A stretch of 14,394 bases of DNA, from contig CALABN010000171.1 in assembly GCA_937885735.1 (NCBI GenBank), forward strand, positions 1 through 14,394, given 5' to 3'. Below are positions 14,373 to 14,394 of this stretch, one piece after another. The DNA is from an uncultured Bacteroidota bacterium (GTDB taxonomy: Bacteria; Bacteroidota; Bacteroidia; Bacteroidales; SZUA-534). How positions within the stretch are numbered: the first letter of the stretch is position 1; every line of letters begins with the position of its first letter. The notes below the pieces were generated by a model. The model saw nothing but the letters and a program-made list of their open reading frames with translations, was not told where the DNA came from and searched no databases. The position numbers and the translations under genes were made by a program.

Positions 14373-14394
14373 CACATATCATCACTTGGTCTAA

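Overview
The window looks like chromosome from a member of the Bacteroidota, probably Bacteroidales. Promoters fit the Bacteroidota pattern (TTTG, about 18 nt, TAnnTTTG), start codons follow A-rich rather than Shine-Dalgarno sequences, and the lipoprotein, DUF3108 protein, IlvC and IlvD have sequence styles familiar from that phylum. No rRNA, tRNA, CRISPR array or complete transposon was found.

Layout: (1) 1-855 is AT-rich and non-coding, with two inverted repeats and a promoter for what follows. (2) 856-3509 encodes a large lipoprotein with an Ig-like domain and, overlapping it by one base, an exported DUF3108 protein. (3) 3561-5415 encodes two glycosyltransferases, one GT-A/family 2 and one GT-B type, probably for a surface glycan. 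(4) 5429-13597 is a complete branched-chain amino acid operon: promoter, valine-rich leader peptide, attenuator, ilvD, a two-gene foreign-looking cassette, ilvB, ilvN, ilvC and a strong terminator. (5) 13642-14312 on the minus strand is a RelB/RelE-like toxin-antitoxin pair with its own promoter and a palindrome upstream.

Two points stand out. First, the ilv operon starts with what looks like a full ribosome-mediated attenuator: a 20-codon leader peptide with five consecutive Val codons, its stop codon directly abutting an antiterminator arm that competes with a terminator ahead of ilvD. Second, between ilvD and ilvB sit an unrecognised, very acidic 294-residue protein with an internal repeat and a 561-residue DUF262-DUF1524 protein (GmrSD/BrxU-like, a family of nuclease defence proteins). 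The cassette is much richer in AT than the ilv genes, is preceded by a repeat-like hairpin, and its last gene overlaps ilvB by four bases (ATGA). A probable anti-phage gene pair is therefore placed in a housekeeping operon, downstream of a valine-sensing attenuator.

IlvB with IlvN (acetohydroxyacid synthase), IlvC and IlvD together carry out the shared steps from pyruvate/2-oxobutyrate to the 2-oxo acid precursors of valine and isoleucine. IlvN keeps the residues linked to valine feedback, so valine probably acts both on the enzyme and on transcription.
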